64,000 nt of DNA from Salminus brasiliensis (Eukaryota > Chordata > Actinopteri > Characiformes > Bryconidae). Under the pieces are notes generated by a model. That model was given only the letters and a program-made list of their open reading frames with translations. It had not been told where the DNA came from and did not search any database. Made by a program: the position numbers and the translations under genes. The DNA lies in assembly GCF_030463535.1 (NCBI RefSeq), contig NC_132893.1, positions 22,137,282 to 22,201,281 on the forward strand, in the 5' to 3' direction. The first letter of the stretch is position 1. Each line of letters opens with the position of its first letter. Below, in pieces: positions 10,623 through 23,400 of the stretch.

Positions 10623-13600
10623 ATGTTGTGTTTATTGGGAAATTATAAATAATTCAGTCAATTAAATAGAATTCAGTCAGATGCTTTTTCCTGCCTTGCT
10701 TAATAATTTCTGCTTACCACCCTAGTTAATTATGCCTCTTTAGGAATTTCTGTCAGTTCCCCCAGTTTCCAGACACTTGGCTCTGGCCATATGTTCATGT
10801 CTGATGGAATTGCAGTTGTTGAGCACAGAAGGCGCATATACAGGCCTGTTTAGCTGTGAGTCAGTTTGTGGGCCAGCATGATGTGGTTTTACACAGCCGC
10901 TCCTGCTGTGATGTGTTCTTCTTCCCTGTAGCGCCTGTTCTTGGCCTGAATCAGTCTGTCCCTTTTCCAGAATTCAACATGAAATCTGCCTTCCTACCCG
11001 GACTCGTTTCTGCTCTTGCTGTATATTTATCAGCTTGCTTTGTATGCTGGGTTGAGAGTGGATCTGTTCAAGCTCCGTCCACAAATGCTACCTTTGTTGT
11101 TAGCAAATGTTGTGAGGTTGGACAGGCTTTACCGGATAGTTCATTTCGAAACGAAAAATACACTACATGTCCGAATGCTTGTGGACACTCAGCTACAAAG
11201 TGGCATTTGTTGCTGACAGAGATGTGCTAATGCACAAACACAGCTTGTCTAGTCATTGTAGAGAAGGATTGCCAATAGAACAGGACTCTCTGGAGGAGAT
11301 AAATATGAACCTGTTGGCACCATGTCTAATGCCAGGTGTTGGTTAGAAGGGTTTAAAGCCCTCCCAAATTGAGCTGTGGAGCAGTGAAACTGTCTTCTCT
11401 GGAATGATGGTGCTCTATCCAGTACTTGGGGAGTTTTGGATGAGGTGGGATGGTGATCATCCAACATCCTGACCTCACTAACACTGTTGTTGCTGAATGC
11501 AGTCAAAATCTTGCAGTCATATCCAGTAGAGACAACTGCTCTAACAAAAGCAGGGTCATTTAATCTATTTCCTGAATATCTGTAAAGGTTTTAGTTAAAG
11601 GCACTACTTTGACCTACTTTAATCTTTAAAGAAATCAAATACAAATGAAATATAAAATATATGATTTAGTGAGTGTACTTACTAAATTTAGTAAAATACC
11701 TTTTAAAATGAAAAATTTTAAATGATTTTTAAATAAATGCACAAAAGAGTAAAAGAAATTATTGATTTGATGACGGATTATGTCCAGTTACAGCACAGTT
11801 TCATGTTACCATTACCACAGTCTATCATTGTTAAGACAGATCATAGACACAGTGTTTAATGCCATGATGCCATGTTAATTTAAATCCATGACATCAAACT
11901 TTACAACAAACGTTACCACTAATCATACCATGATAATTGAATTTTAGCTGTCGTGTTCATAATGTGTTGTGACAGCTCTGGACAGCATATGAAATCTGTC
12001 ATGGCATGGTTTTGTCAGTGTTCTGTAGAAGTAAATTTGATTACAGGTAAAAGAAAATGCACCCTATAAAATAAGTATCAGTTTGAATATTGAGTATTGT
12101 AAGTAAGTGTGCATCAGTTTCTCATTGGGTTAAATAGGATTTTCGTAAACATCCTGTAAAGCTACAAACTGGCAAGAGGCATAGAGCATGGACAGGTCAA
12201 TTGTATAACTAGGGTGACCTAAGGTTTGTTTTGTCTGGCTGTGAAGCAGCAGCCCAGTAGTTCCAGACATTGGGCTGTGGGCAGACCATGGGTCTGTACC
12301 AGTTTGTTCCAGTTGCATTGTGGAGCTTGAGGCGTTTGTGGGTGTGTGTGTGTGAAATCAGGGCACTCGTGAATGACTGCTTGTTTTCTGACTGGCTGGA
12401 CAACTAATAATTTGATCTATTGTGTAAACAAGAAAAAACATGACTAATAGCAGTGACTCTTTCAAAACTGGGTATTTTGTAAATAGTTTGTTCAAAATAA
12501 TTCAGAATTTTTTGACTATTGAGTTATAAATCTGTGATGTATTATCAGATTATCAGTACTCATTAGAAGTGTACGTTTTCATACCAAACGGTCAGGGTAT
12601 GGACATCACGATTTAATGTGTGCAGTTGTGCAGGCAATACACTGTGCACTATAAGTTATGAATAAAACACCCACCCAATGGACTAAAATCGATAGTAGTG
12701 CAGAGCCAAAGTTCATAAGCAAAAGTTTCATCCAGGAAAAGTGCACATTAGAGATGCAGCGATTGCAATTTTTTGCAGATTTTGACTGGCTGATTCTAAT
12801 GTTTCTTTCTAAGAATTTTAAACGACAGCCTACAAAAAAAGATGATATAAAGATATAAAGATAAAAGATTTATAACAGTGTTTTTAAATATTTTTAGAAA
12901 GTAAGCTATAACTCCAGCCTAAAAACTCCAGGCATGTTGGAGGGACTTTCAGATGTATGTTAACTGCCCTCCTGTTGCCTCTGCTGAAGCCTAATAAAAA
13001 TGTATGAGGAATGCTATAGACCTGCGAGTGCTCTGTTAAACGGTACAGGCAGACAACACAGTGACCGTAAGAAAGGGAACCACTGCAGTCACAGCCATGG
13101 TGTTTGTGCCGCTGCCACCCTCTGCGGTGCACAAGTGTAAATGTGACCGGCTCAGAATCAGTTATATGAGACTGATCATCTCATATAACTGGTTATTGCT
13201 CAGTGCATCTCTTGTGCAAATACCTTTTAATCTGCAAATTTTAACACAGGTACTGCTTGTAGCATATGGGTAAAACAAGTAATTTGTCCAGCATTAGCTT
13301 TTTTAAGCCAATAAATTAGATTTTGTTGGCTAGTTGCTGGCCAAACCTGGCTAGTGATGGTGGTTGAAAATTTACTTTGGCTGCGTCTGTAACCGATTTT
13401 TATTTCTATTACATTACGGTAGGCAGCGACCTTTTAAATGTTACCACTCCCTTTGGTCACTGTGGCAACAACTGAAGAAGAAATACCTCTAATTGGCTGC
13501 TTACTGCCTTCTTTTAGCCGTTTGCAAATAAAGTTGAGATTTGCACAGTGTTGTGGGAATTGTAGAGGATTTAGAAGTATCACTATGGTAATGATAGTTT

Positions 13601-16600
13601 TGTTGTGACTCTCAAGCTATGCAGACTACCTCAAAAGGGACTGTTTGATGCAAGATTAAACTTGCACGACTGTCTGTTCAAAATGGCACATACGGTTGAA
13701 CCGAAGCTCAACGTTGGTGTACCGTTACACCCCTAGTACCCATGAATGCTAGTGTGAGGTATTTGTGTCTGCTGTCTGTGATCTGTGGGCCATATTTTCT
13801 CTGTAACCTATATAAATTGTGGGCTGTGTTGTGTGTTGAGCATGTGCTTGTTTGTGGTTATAAATGTGTGTGTGCTGGGTTTGTGTTTGTAGTGTGTGGG
13901 ACGCTCTGACTGATAACTACATGCCGTCTTCTGTGTCCAGCTGGGACGGCCCCAACTCAGAGACGCTGAATGGCAACCTCACGGATGACGAGGTGAGTGA
14001 AATTACGCTCTAAACCACTGGTGTCCAACTCTGCACTGCATATTGTAGTGGACCAAATACACCTGGTTACCTATTCAGTTAATTAAGAGTTAGAGTCTTA
14101 GAGACCTACATCTCTAAATAATTATCTTAAAGCAGCATTATGCAACATTTTTGCAATAAAATGTCAGCTTCAAGATTATGTTGATGCTTTTCTGATGTGT
14201 AATAGGGTAAATACTGCCTCTCTTGTTGCTACTTTTGGGGACAGCATGCCAGACAGTGCACCATGTAACTGGTGGAGTGGACAGGACAGCACTCGCGAGA
14301 ACAGTATAAAGTTGTGTAACCTGAGTCAGAGTCATGTAAAATCCTGTCAGTCAGTCTACATGCTTCTTTAACTATTAGTATCATCTCTCAGCTTGTATAT
14401 ACATGTATAATACATGTCCTTTACGGGTGGCTCAAAGTGTGAATTAAACTTCCTGACTGTAGGGGGAGCCCAGGGGCAAGAAGAACTAATTCTTGCATAA
14501 TGCTGCTTTAAAATGAAGCTCACTTATACAGAGACTGGATCATGTTAAAGTTTCCTCCATTTCCAATTTTTTTAAACTATGACATTATTTATGTCATTAT
14601 TTATTATTTATGGATTTATGTACCAAAAACATGGAGATATGTAAATAAGCTCAGCTCTGATTGGTTCCCTTGTATTGGTCATGTCTCAAACACTGCAGAC
14701 TAAAAAGGCTGATATATGTAAATTCATATTTCTGTGACATCACAAAACAGCTTTAACTGTTACTACTTTAATTACTATTACCATTACCATTGTACTTTGA
14801 TTTGACAGTGAAATAAATACTGATATACTATATAAAGCAAGTATTTTTTTATGAAATGGAAATATCATTTTTTTTTGGGTATTGTTGGTATTATGTATAA
14901 AACACTTTATTTCAACATATCGGACTCACAGGACAAACTGTCTGCCTATCCTACCAATCAATCAATAAATCTCTCTCTCACTGTGGTTCTAGCTCTCTTA
15001 CACTCTCCCTCCTTGGCATACAGCCAGAGCTAGGCCTAGGCCCTACACCAGACGTGCTGTTCAGACAGATAATAATAAGTAGCAAAAATCCGCCTAGAGT
15101 GCCCTGAATCTTTTATCAGCCATTTCTGGGAAAAATTCCAGAAATGGCTGATAGAAATTTCAGAGCATTTTCTGGAACTGGAATACCGCTCTATACCTTT
15201 CCCTATTCTGGAATATACACAGCTCTCATATGTAAATAAATGATCATTAAAGAAATATTACAGGAATGCTCTTGTTTTTCCAGCGCAATCTCTAGTTGAG
15301 GGCAATGAACAAGCTTCCTCTTCTTTAAAGACTTCCAGTAAAAGCTGGTCTTCATGCTTGCACTAGGATGAAGCAAATAGCAAGGCATCCAGGGTAGAGT
15401 GTAACTGCACTTGGCACGTTAGCTGTCGTTGCTAAAGAATAATGGAATAACGTAGTTATTTGCTGCGCCACTCTGCCATCTGTCACATGCTAACATGACA
15501 CTAATACCATTAGACTTACACTGAAGGTTTCCATAATGACCATGATACTGTACTTACCTTGTACAGATCCACGAAAAAGAGGAGGAGGAGATGAATGAAA
15601 AGAACGAAAACGGCAATTGCCTGAGTGAGGAACCTCTTATCACGGCTGACCAGGTAAGCTAATCTGAAATGCTTACATCTGAACTATAAGTCAGTTAGCC
15701 GTATCATTTTGCTATTGGAAAATCCATTGTAATGGATTACACTAGTATTAAATAGTAAATGTGCACAGTTTTGGACGAAATGAAATGCTATTTTATGTTA
15801 TTTTAAATAAATAATAAAAAAATGATTGTACTGGTTTAATATTCTCCTTCTGTGTACATTTTGAAAGTCCACTGTAGCTAAATAATCTTGTCTATGTAGA
15901 TATGTCTAAATATCTACTAAATACAGCTGAACATTAAACTGAAATAATAGAGCCCATATCCTGCATCCTTTAACCTCACTTTATCCTTTAGAATGGAATA
16001 GGCTGTTGTTCCTGTACCTTAAACACTGCCACATATATGAATGGCCTCTGTTTGTATTGACTACCCAGCATTTTGCCTCATAACATACTCTAATAGAGTA
16101 TGAATGGGCAGAGCAAATCTGCTATAGGCTGAATATATACATTTACATTTATGGCATTTGGCAGACGCTCTTATCCAGAGCGACTTACAAGGTTACTCAT
16201 ATTACAGATGTGGGCCAATGTAGTGTTAGGAGTCTTGCCCAAGGACTCTTATTGGTGTAGCGCAGCATAGTCACCCAGACCGGGAATCGAACCCTGGTCT
16301 CCCACATGGTGTTGTAACTCAATGGCAGGTGGTGGTGTTATCTGTTGCGCCACACCAAGATCTACAGTTTGTTAATTTGTTATTTTTTATTGTAACATAA
16401 GAAAATCTGAGACATGACTTATATACTTTATGGCTTCATGTCACATTTAACAGTTTTGTCCATTTTATTCTTGTTGTTCTGTTATTTGTTGTGCTATTTC
16501 TGAGTCAACTAGAGGGGGGTGGGTTTGACTCTTAGTTCCTCTCAGATAGAAGAAGTCTAATTGAATTAACTGGTTAGATTAGACTAGGTTTCTGCTAATC

Positions 16601-19600
16601 ACTCTCTCTTGATTAGTTTTTTGAGAATTACATTTGAGTTTGTTTTGTGTTGACTGTGACTTTACAAAGGATTAACCCAGAGCTTAAATAGCTCAAACAA
16701 TTTTAGGTCAGACATTCATCAACAGGGAAGTAGTTCAGGTTTCATAACAGCACTCCAACCTGGGCAATCTGCTTAATATTCATAATGAGTGCGTTAACCT
16801 AGATGAGATTTAGTGAAATACTGTTTCGTGCTGTGAGAGATGCGGAGGAGGTAGATGGATTTAGCTTGGCTCAAGTTTAGCTCAGAAACCTAATTCAAGT
16901 GTGAGGTGTTTTAAAACACATGCCAAGCTGTGACTAAGTTCCCTAGTTTAAGCAACACACTCAACACATGGCATCATTTGTTTAGCGTCTGCTGTTTGCA
17001 TCTTATTGATTTTGATGTAATACTTATGTTCTCATCTGTTAAGATTACAGTACTGTTCAGTTCAGTGAAATAGGCCCTGTAGTATCAAGATAAAAGCTTT
17101 TTACACTCTATACTATAGCTCTGCCTATAGAATTAAGCACCTTAAGGAGCTGCAGCTAATATCAGCATGTCCATAGCTTAAGCATCAGCTAGAAGGGTAT
17201 AAAGACCACTAGCACTGGCCTGTGACAGAACTTCATCCAATGCCATTGGAATAATTCATAGTAGATACTGCAAAGTTGTTTCATTCATAGTTCATAGTTG
17301 TAATTCATAGTTGTTACTGATTAATTCATAGTGGTTACTGGGTAAGTTATAGCAGATAATGAATAGTTCATAGTGGATACTGCATTGTTCATAGTAGAGT
17401 AGTTCATAGATTCACTATTTGTCATATATGTTAAATAGTGTATAGTAGATACAGAAGAATTCAGAACTGATACTAAATAACCAGTAGTGATCACTGGATA
17501 ATTCATAGGACATACTAAGTAATTCACAGTATGTACTGAATGATTCATAGTTGTTATTGAATAATTCATAGTGGATACTGCACTGTTCATAGATACTCTG
17601 TAGTTATATAGTTATATTGAATAGTGTATAGTAAATACCGAATAGTAACACCGAAGGGCCCAACAGTGGTAGCTTGCCAAGCCCAGGTATCAAACCCACA
17701 ACCCTGTCATCAATAGCCCCATTCTCTAAGCGCTGAGCCACCACTGACCCATAGTTCATAGTGGATTCTGAATAGTTCACAGTATATACTGAATAGTTCT
17801 TAGTAAATGCTAAATAGTTAATATTGGTTAATACATAAATAAACAAAATAAATAATATAATAAAATAATAAAATTTAATCTTAAATATAATACTAGGGTT
17901 CAATGGGTTAATGGTTGATGCATAGTAAATGAATTTATGTAGCAAACTGAATAGACCAGAATTTCCTGAAACAGTATGACAAAAATGCATTAAAAATGGG
18001 AAGAATAAGAGGAGGAGAAGCCAGCAACAACTGATTATGCAACATTGTGGAGGTGGAGGGAGTGTCTGTCTAGTTGTCTGCCAGTGTGGTTTGTCACATT
18101 AAATATTCAGCTCCACTCTGTTGCATTGCGACCCAGTCTAGGCCCTGATTTTAAATCAATGTATTGACCTCAGTGCTTCACTATTAATCTTGTTTTACAT
18201 GAGCTGTAAACCTCTTTTACACCCTCTTCTCGCCAATTCATTATCAGGTGATTGAGGAGATTGTGGAGATGATGGAGAATTCCCCAGACCCGGGTGAGAC
18301 TGAGGAGGAAGAGGAGGAAGAAAGCGGAGTGGTCTCACCTAAAACCAACCCATCTCTGCTGGAGGAGATCCGAATGCTCTCTCAGGCCTCCAATAACAAC
18401 TGCTCTTACGAAGGTCAGTCACTTTCTGCCCTCTGCTTTGCTCCACAGCCGAGTCCGGAGTTCCTATACAAATTCACACACATGATTAATGATAATAATG
18501 ATATTATAAATATTAGGTTAAACATTAAACAGATGGCTAATGATGGAAGATTCTCAGAAAAATAAATAATAAAAATAATAATCCTGCATTTCTTAATCTA
18601 ATCTCCTTTGCTGTACCTCTCTATCGCTGCACCAGTCAATCACTACAGACATCCATTTCAATTGATAGGTCTATATAAGTTAACATGCCCTACAAAGAAC
18701 ACAATTCTGCACATTTGACTTTTTACTGTGTATTTGCTTCATTTAAAATATCAGTAAAAATCTGCCATACAAACATATTATGGCACATTTAATAAGCCCA
18801 GTTTTTCCAATATGTTAAATTTAACAAACTAATTGAAATAGTGCCTGAAATAAGCAAGAAAATGTCATATTTAAGTTTCGTGTAGATTATTTGTTTACTT
18901 ATTTTTACATAGAAAATCAACCAAACTGGTGGTCCAAACCTCTGCATATGACTGTATATAAGCTGTGTTTGATATGACAGGGGACTCAGTATGATACATA
19001 TTATACACTTATTATAGTAAAGCTTATTAACAAGTCAAATCAAGTCAAGAGGCTTGTATTCTCATTCCATCTGAGTACAAGTCCACAGTGGAGCGGAATT
19101 ACGCTCCTTCAGGACGCGGTGCAACATGGAACAGAAACACAACAGTACAGTTCATTGAGCAGTGTTTTTTGTCTTATCCTGTGACATGGACAGCTTTCTG
19201 ATGGAAGGGCTGTCGTCTGTCATGTCTGCTTGCACTCCAACTCAGATCCTGTAACATTAAGGACTGCAAAACTTTCAATCTTGGGTTTCTGAAAGGCTAA
19301 ATTATTGGCGGTGATGTCAGAAATGTGCTCCAAAAACTGAAGACTGCCACTCTTATACACAGCATGTACTCTACAGAACTGTATATAAATTTACAGCAGA
19401 AACACTGCAATAAACTGCAATTACAGTAGTATACTGCAATTACAGTCAAATACAGCAGATGAGGTCAGGCTTCTTCTGAAAGAAGTTCAAAAGTCTCAAT
19501 TACTGGTAATTGCTGTTAAATGAAAAGCATACTGTGAACAGTCTTTCTTTAAATATGTGAATTAAATAAACGGCAGCTTACCAACATTTCTTGCAGTTTT

Positions 19601-20421
19601 GTTTAATACTTACATTCAGAGCTGTCACTGCATCACCTCAGCCTTTTTTTTTGCAGTGTAAATTAGCCAGCATAAGGAACAACGCCCTCTAGTGGTAATG
19701 TGCAGCAAATTCTTGACCAATTCCTGGTTCGTCATGCATCACTGTCGGCATCAGTGCCAAGCATTGTTACTTAGACACAAAAAAAGACTTGTTCTGACAC
19801 AAAAAGATATTTCAATAAAGAATCACAGACCAAAAAACACTAACATCCAGGAACAGATTTAAGGAAAACTTCCTGCATCTGTAGCACAGAGTTGATTACC
19901 GTGGATGATACGTTTGAAAGCCTTTTTATTAGTAAAAGAACAGAAAATCCTTTGGTCAAGATTCCATGTTACGGATGTGGCAGATATAAAACACGTTGGA
20001 AAACATTGGAAAGTTCTTAATAAAACCATATTCATATTCATATAATTGATTTGAAACTCATATGTTTGACCTGAAGTTGCTGTAACTGTTCTTCTTGTTC
20101 ATGTGAGAGTGTTTGCTTTCTAAACTATCTGAGCTCTATCTCGGGCAGGTCTGAGTCTGATGCCGAGCTCGGCTCTGATGGAGCTGTTGTGTCGTGTGGA
20201 GGCAGCTATCCGTGAGTACTCGGAGGAGCTGGTGGCACAGCTGGCCCGGCGGGATGAGCTGGAGTTTGAGAAGGAGGTGAAGAACACATTCATCACAGCG
20301 CTGATGGAGGTGCAGAACCGGCAGAAGGAGCAGCGTGAGCTCAGCAAGCGCCGCCGCAAAGACAAGGCCATGAGCCTGCAGGGGTCAACCCGCTCAGAAA
20401 AGCCCAGCAGCATGCCGGTCA

Positions 20422-20456
<35 letters not shown>

Positions 20457-23400
20457 AGAGAGAAAGAGAATCAGAGACAGCCAGTTATGGGACTGGTGTG
20501 TTTGTGTTTATCTGAAAGAAAAAAAAAACTAAGAAATGAAAGAGTTAGAGAGAAAGAGAGAGAGAGAGAGATGAGTGAGAGTAAGAAGAATAGCAGAGAG
20601 CAGAAGTATATGAGATGCTTCCTGCAGTGAAAGAGTCTTCTCTCTTTTTCTCTGGGGTTAATGGACTCCTCCATTAGCTTAAACTGCACTTAGCACTTTA
20701 CTGGAAGAGCAGAGGAAGCATTCCCAGACATTCAGTCTCATCAGGTGGAAATCCTGCTGACGTGCCTTACGAGTCTCACGCTATTAGAATTACTGTCATG
20801 CTCCAAGCATGGTTATGTGACACATTCACAGCACATTCACAGACTTTATAGGCTCATTTTCTCCTGATAGCAAAGTTGATTTTAGTGTTAGTACAACTGT
20901 TAGTACACTCCAAGGCTTATTACACAACAAGACATATTGCTCAGTAACTAAAGGGGCTTCTGTACAGACTGGTGGAACTATTCTTTGGTAATAGAAGTTT
21001 GTAATAAGACTGCATGGAACCAGTGATAGTTCTGGACCTTCTGTTTTTTTTTCTTCGTAATTACAGAATAATAATCTTTGGATCTAATAAAAGCTACACA
21101 GTTTTAGAGGTTATTCAGATTCCGCATCAGCAGACAGTCGTTAAGGGCTTGACTAATATATCATTTTACTGTGAAAATCAGTTAATATTAAGTTCCACAG
21201 AATTCCAAATCACCCAAGAGACACTGCCTTTTTTAGTAATTGCACAGATGTTCAATTGCGTGCAAACACACACACACACACACACACAGATTATCATACA
21301 CAATGCCAAGCGTTGACCAGAGTGACATAAAGCCCCCAGCATTGGGCTGTGGATCTGTGGAACTGTGTTCTCTGGAGGAATGAAGTTCCGTACAGTACCT
21401 TTGGCATGAGTTTTAGTGGCACTTGTGATCCAAAACTAATCATTCAACATCCGTACCTGATCTGACTAATGCTCTTGTGGCTGAATGCCATCAAATCCTG
21501 ACAGCAGTGTGTCCGAAATCTAGTGTAAATCCTTTCCTGGGGAGTAAAAGCTGTTACTGCAGCAAAGGTGGACAAACCTCATTATATGATATCCTTCATT
21601 TCAGAGGAAACCTTGGATGACCGCAAACCTTTGACCATATAGTGTTTTCTGTAGGACTAAATCCAGTGCAACCAAATATTAATGTCCAATTCCATTACTG
21701 TTTTTTAAAGTATTACTGAAAATACACTATATGTCCAAATATTTGTGGACACCCCTTCTAATAAATGCATTCAGACACTTTAAGTTGTACCCCTTGCTGA
21801 GACACATATGTGCAAATGCACTTACACATTTTGTTTAGTCCCTGTAGAGAAGTGTTGCCAATAGAATAGGACTCTCTGGAGCACATAAACATGAACCCAT
21901 TGGCACCATGCCTAATGCCGGGCGTGGGCTAGAGGGGTATAAAGCCCCCCAGCATTGAGCTGTGGAGCAGTGGAATTCTGTTCTTTGGAATGATGGAGCT
22001 CCATCCAATACTTTTTGGATGGAGAGTTGGAGAGTTGGGAATGAGGTGGGTTGGTGATCATCCAACATCCTGGCCTCACTCTTGCTCTTGTTGCTAAGTG
22101 TAGTCAAATCAGATCTTAACAACAATGCTCCATCATCTAGCAGAAAGCCTTCCCTGGACATTAGGGGCAGGTACAGACTGGTGGGTTCAGAGTCTGACCA
22201 GAGAGAACCAGATTAGTCCTGGACTGCAGTCATTTCTAGGACCCACATTCTGTTCTCGAATGATCATCCAGTTGTAGAGCCACAGTGGAGGCTGGCCTGC
22301 TTTTTTCAGAGGTTCTAGCAGTCTGTTACCTAAGAGGTGTTTAATATTTCATGTCTCATAATGTCTCCATGCAGCGGTTCAGTATGGAGGGTCTGTCTAA
22401 CATTCTGCAGACGGGCATTAGACAGACGTTCGGCAACTCAGGGACAGACAGACAGGTAAGCTGGAATTTTACGGTATCTGAAGTTTCTGCATGTGTGACT
22501 GCGGCGTTGTCTAACTTTTGCCTCTGTTCTTGTCTTGTTTTGCACAGTACCTAAACACAGTTATCCCATATGAGAAGAAGGCCACTGCTCCAACTGTGGA
22601 TGAACTTCAAATGCTCACAAAAAGTATGTTCACTGGTGCTGTGTTTGGACATTAATGTAGACATGTCCTCAGTCATCATGAGATACACTTATACGGCTAT
22701 GGTTGGCTGTATTGTTTAAATTGCATATACACTCACTGGATACTTTGTTCGAAACATCTGGCTTGTAAGTCCATGTTGATTTCGCATGGTCAGATATTGT
22801 AGCTCATTTGTTGCCAGGCATAATTTGTAGTGGTTCGTTTCCAACATAGAGTTGCTCTGTTATTTACTGTCATGCTGTCTTAAATTCAGTCTAATCAGAT
22901 ATGGTGTTTCAAAAGCCAATAAAATGAAAGCATGACTGTTCACAAAATCATTCGGCCTGTAATCACAGATACATTGTTGCTCTGTGCTTGTCTAGCAAAG
23001 TGCAATATGTGCCAATCATGGTTAATGCAAGCGAGCCAGCGTTGTAGGTGATGTGATTGTCGGGTAGTAAGGCTACCAAACTACTGCTTTTGTGGGTAAA
23101 TGCAAATTTAATAAAGATTGCAAAGAAGACGAGACATGCAAAGATTGGCTACAACATTCGTCCACTGCACAAAATTTCTAATGCATATCTGTAGGTTAGG
23201 CAGTATTGAGATTAAAGAGATCGAGCCACATAAAATCTGAGTACGCTGTAAAGTTGTCTGCTGTTTTTTGTTGAAAAAGGTATTTTTTTAAGTCTTACAT
23301 TTTGTGTCAATATCTGTATAAATTGTACAGCAACCCATTTTTTTCATATATTTTCTCCCCCCTTCCTTAGTCCTGTACGCCATGAAAGAGGACAGTGAAA

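Larger units (their letters stand above)
8080..13892 (+). other. fez1: fez1 intron 2: contents
   Basis: It contains family A copies at 8284-8780 and 11161-11570, an old repeat with the 'gggctgcgcaatata' start at about 9348-9540, (GT)n at 9917-9944, (TA)n at 10570-10621, and a possible degraded element at 12565-13735. A signal-peptide-like ORF at 10979-11160 is listed under findings. No exon of another gene is recognised. Confidence 0.5.
15654..18247 (+). other. fez1: fez1 intron 4: contents
   Basis: It holds a tRNA-derived SINE (16141-16358), a degenerate minisatellite (17255-17830) and a second SINE-like insert within it (17650-17750). The remainder (16360-17250, 17840-18247) has no recognised feature. 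Confidence 0.5.
20424..22374 (+). other. fez1: fez1 intron 6: contents
   Basis: The intron starts as a (GT)n tract, then a GA-rich tract at 20550-20580. It contains (AC)n at 21266-21289 and two family A copies (21300-21644, 21724-22172). The part from 20600 to 21260 shows nothing recognisable. Confidence 0.5.

Noticed and set aside
10979..11230. Full 124-codon ORF beginning at 10856 as a gene
   Set aside because: Its C-terminal part is family A transposon sequence; only the part before 11161 deserves a second look.
16285..16358. tRNA-like B box and stem region
   Set aside because: It continues into a SINE body and tail and lacks a complete cloverleaf; not a functional tRNA gene.
17321..17590. 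Minus-strand repeated-peptide ORF (STMNYS-type)
   Set aside because: It is produced by the degenerate minisatellite, not by a protein gene.
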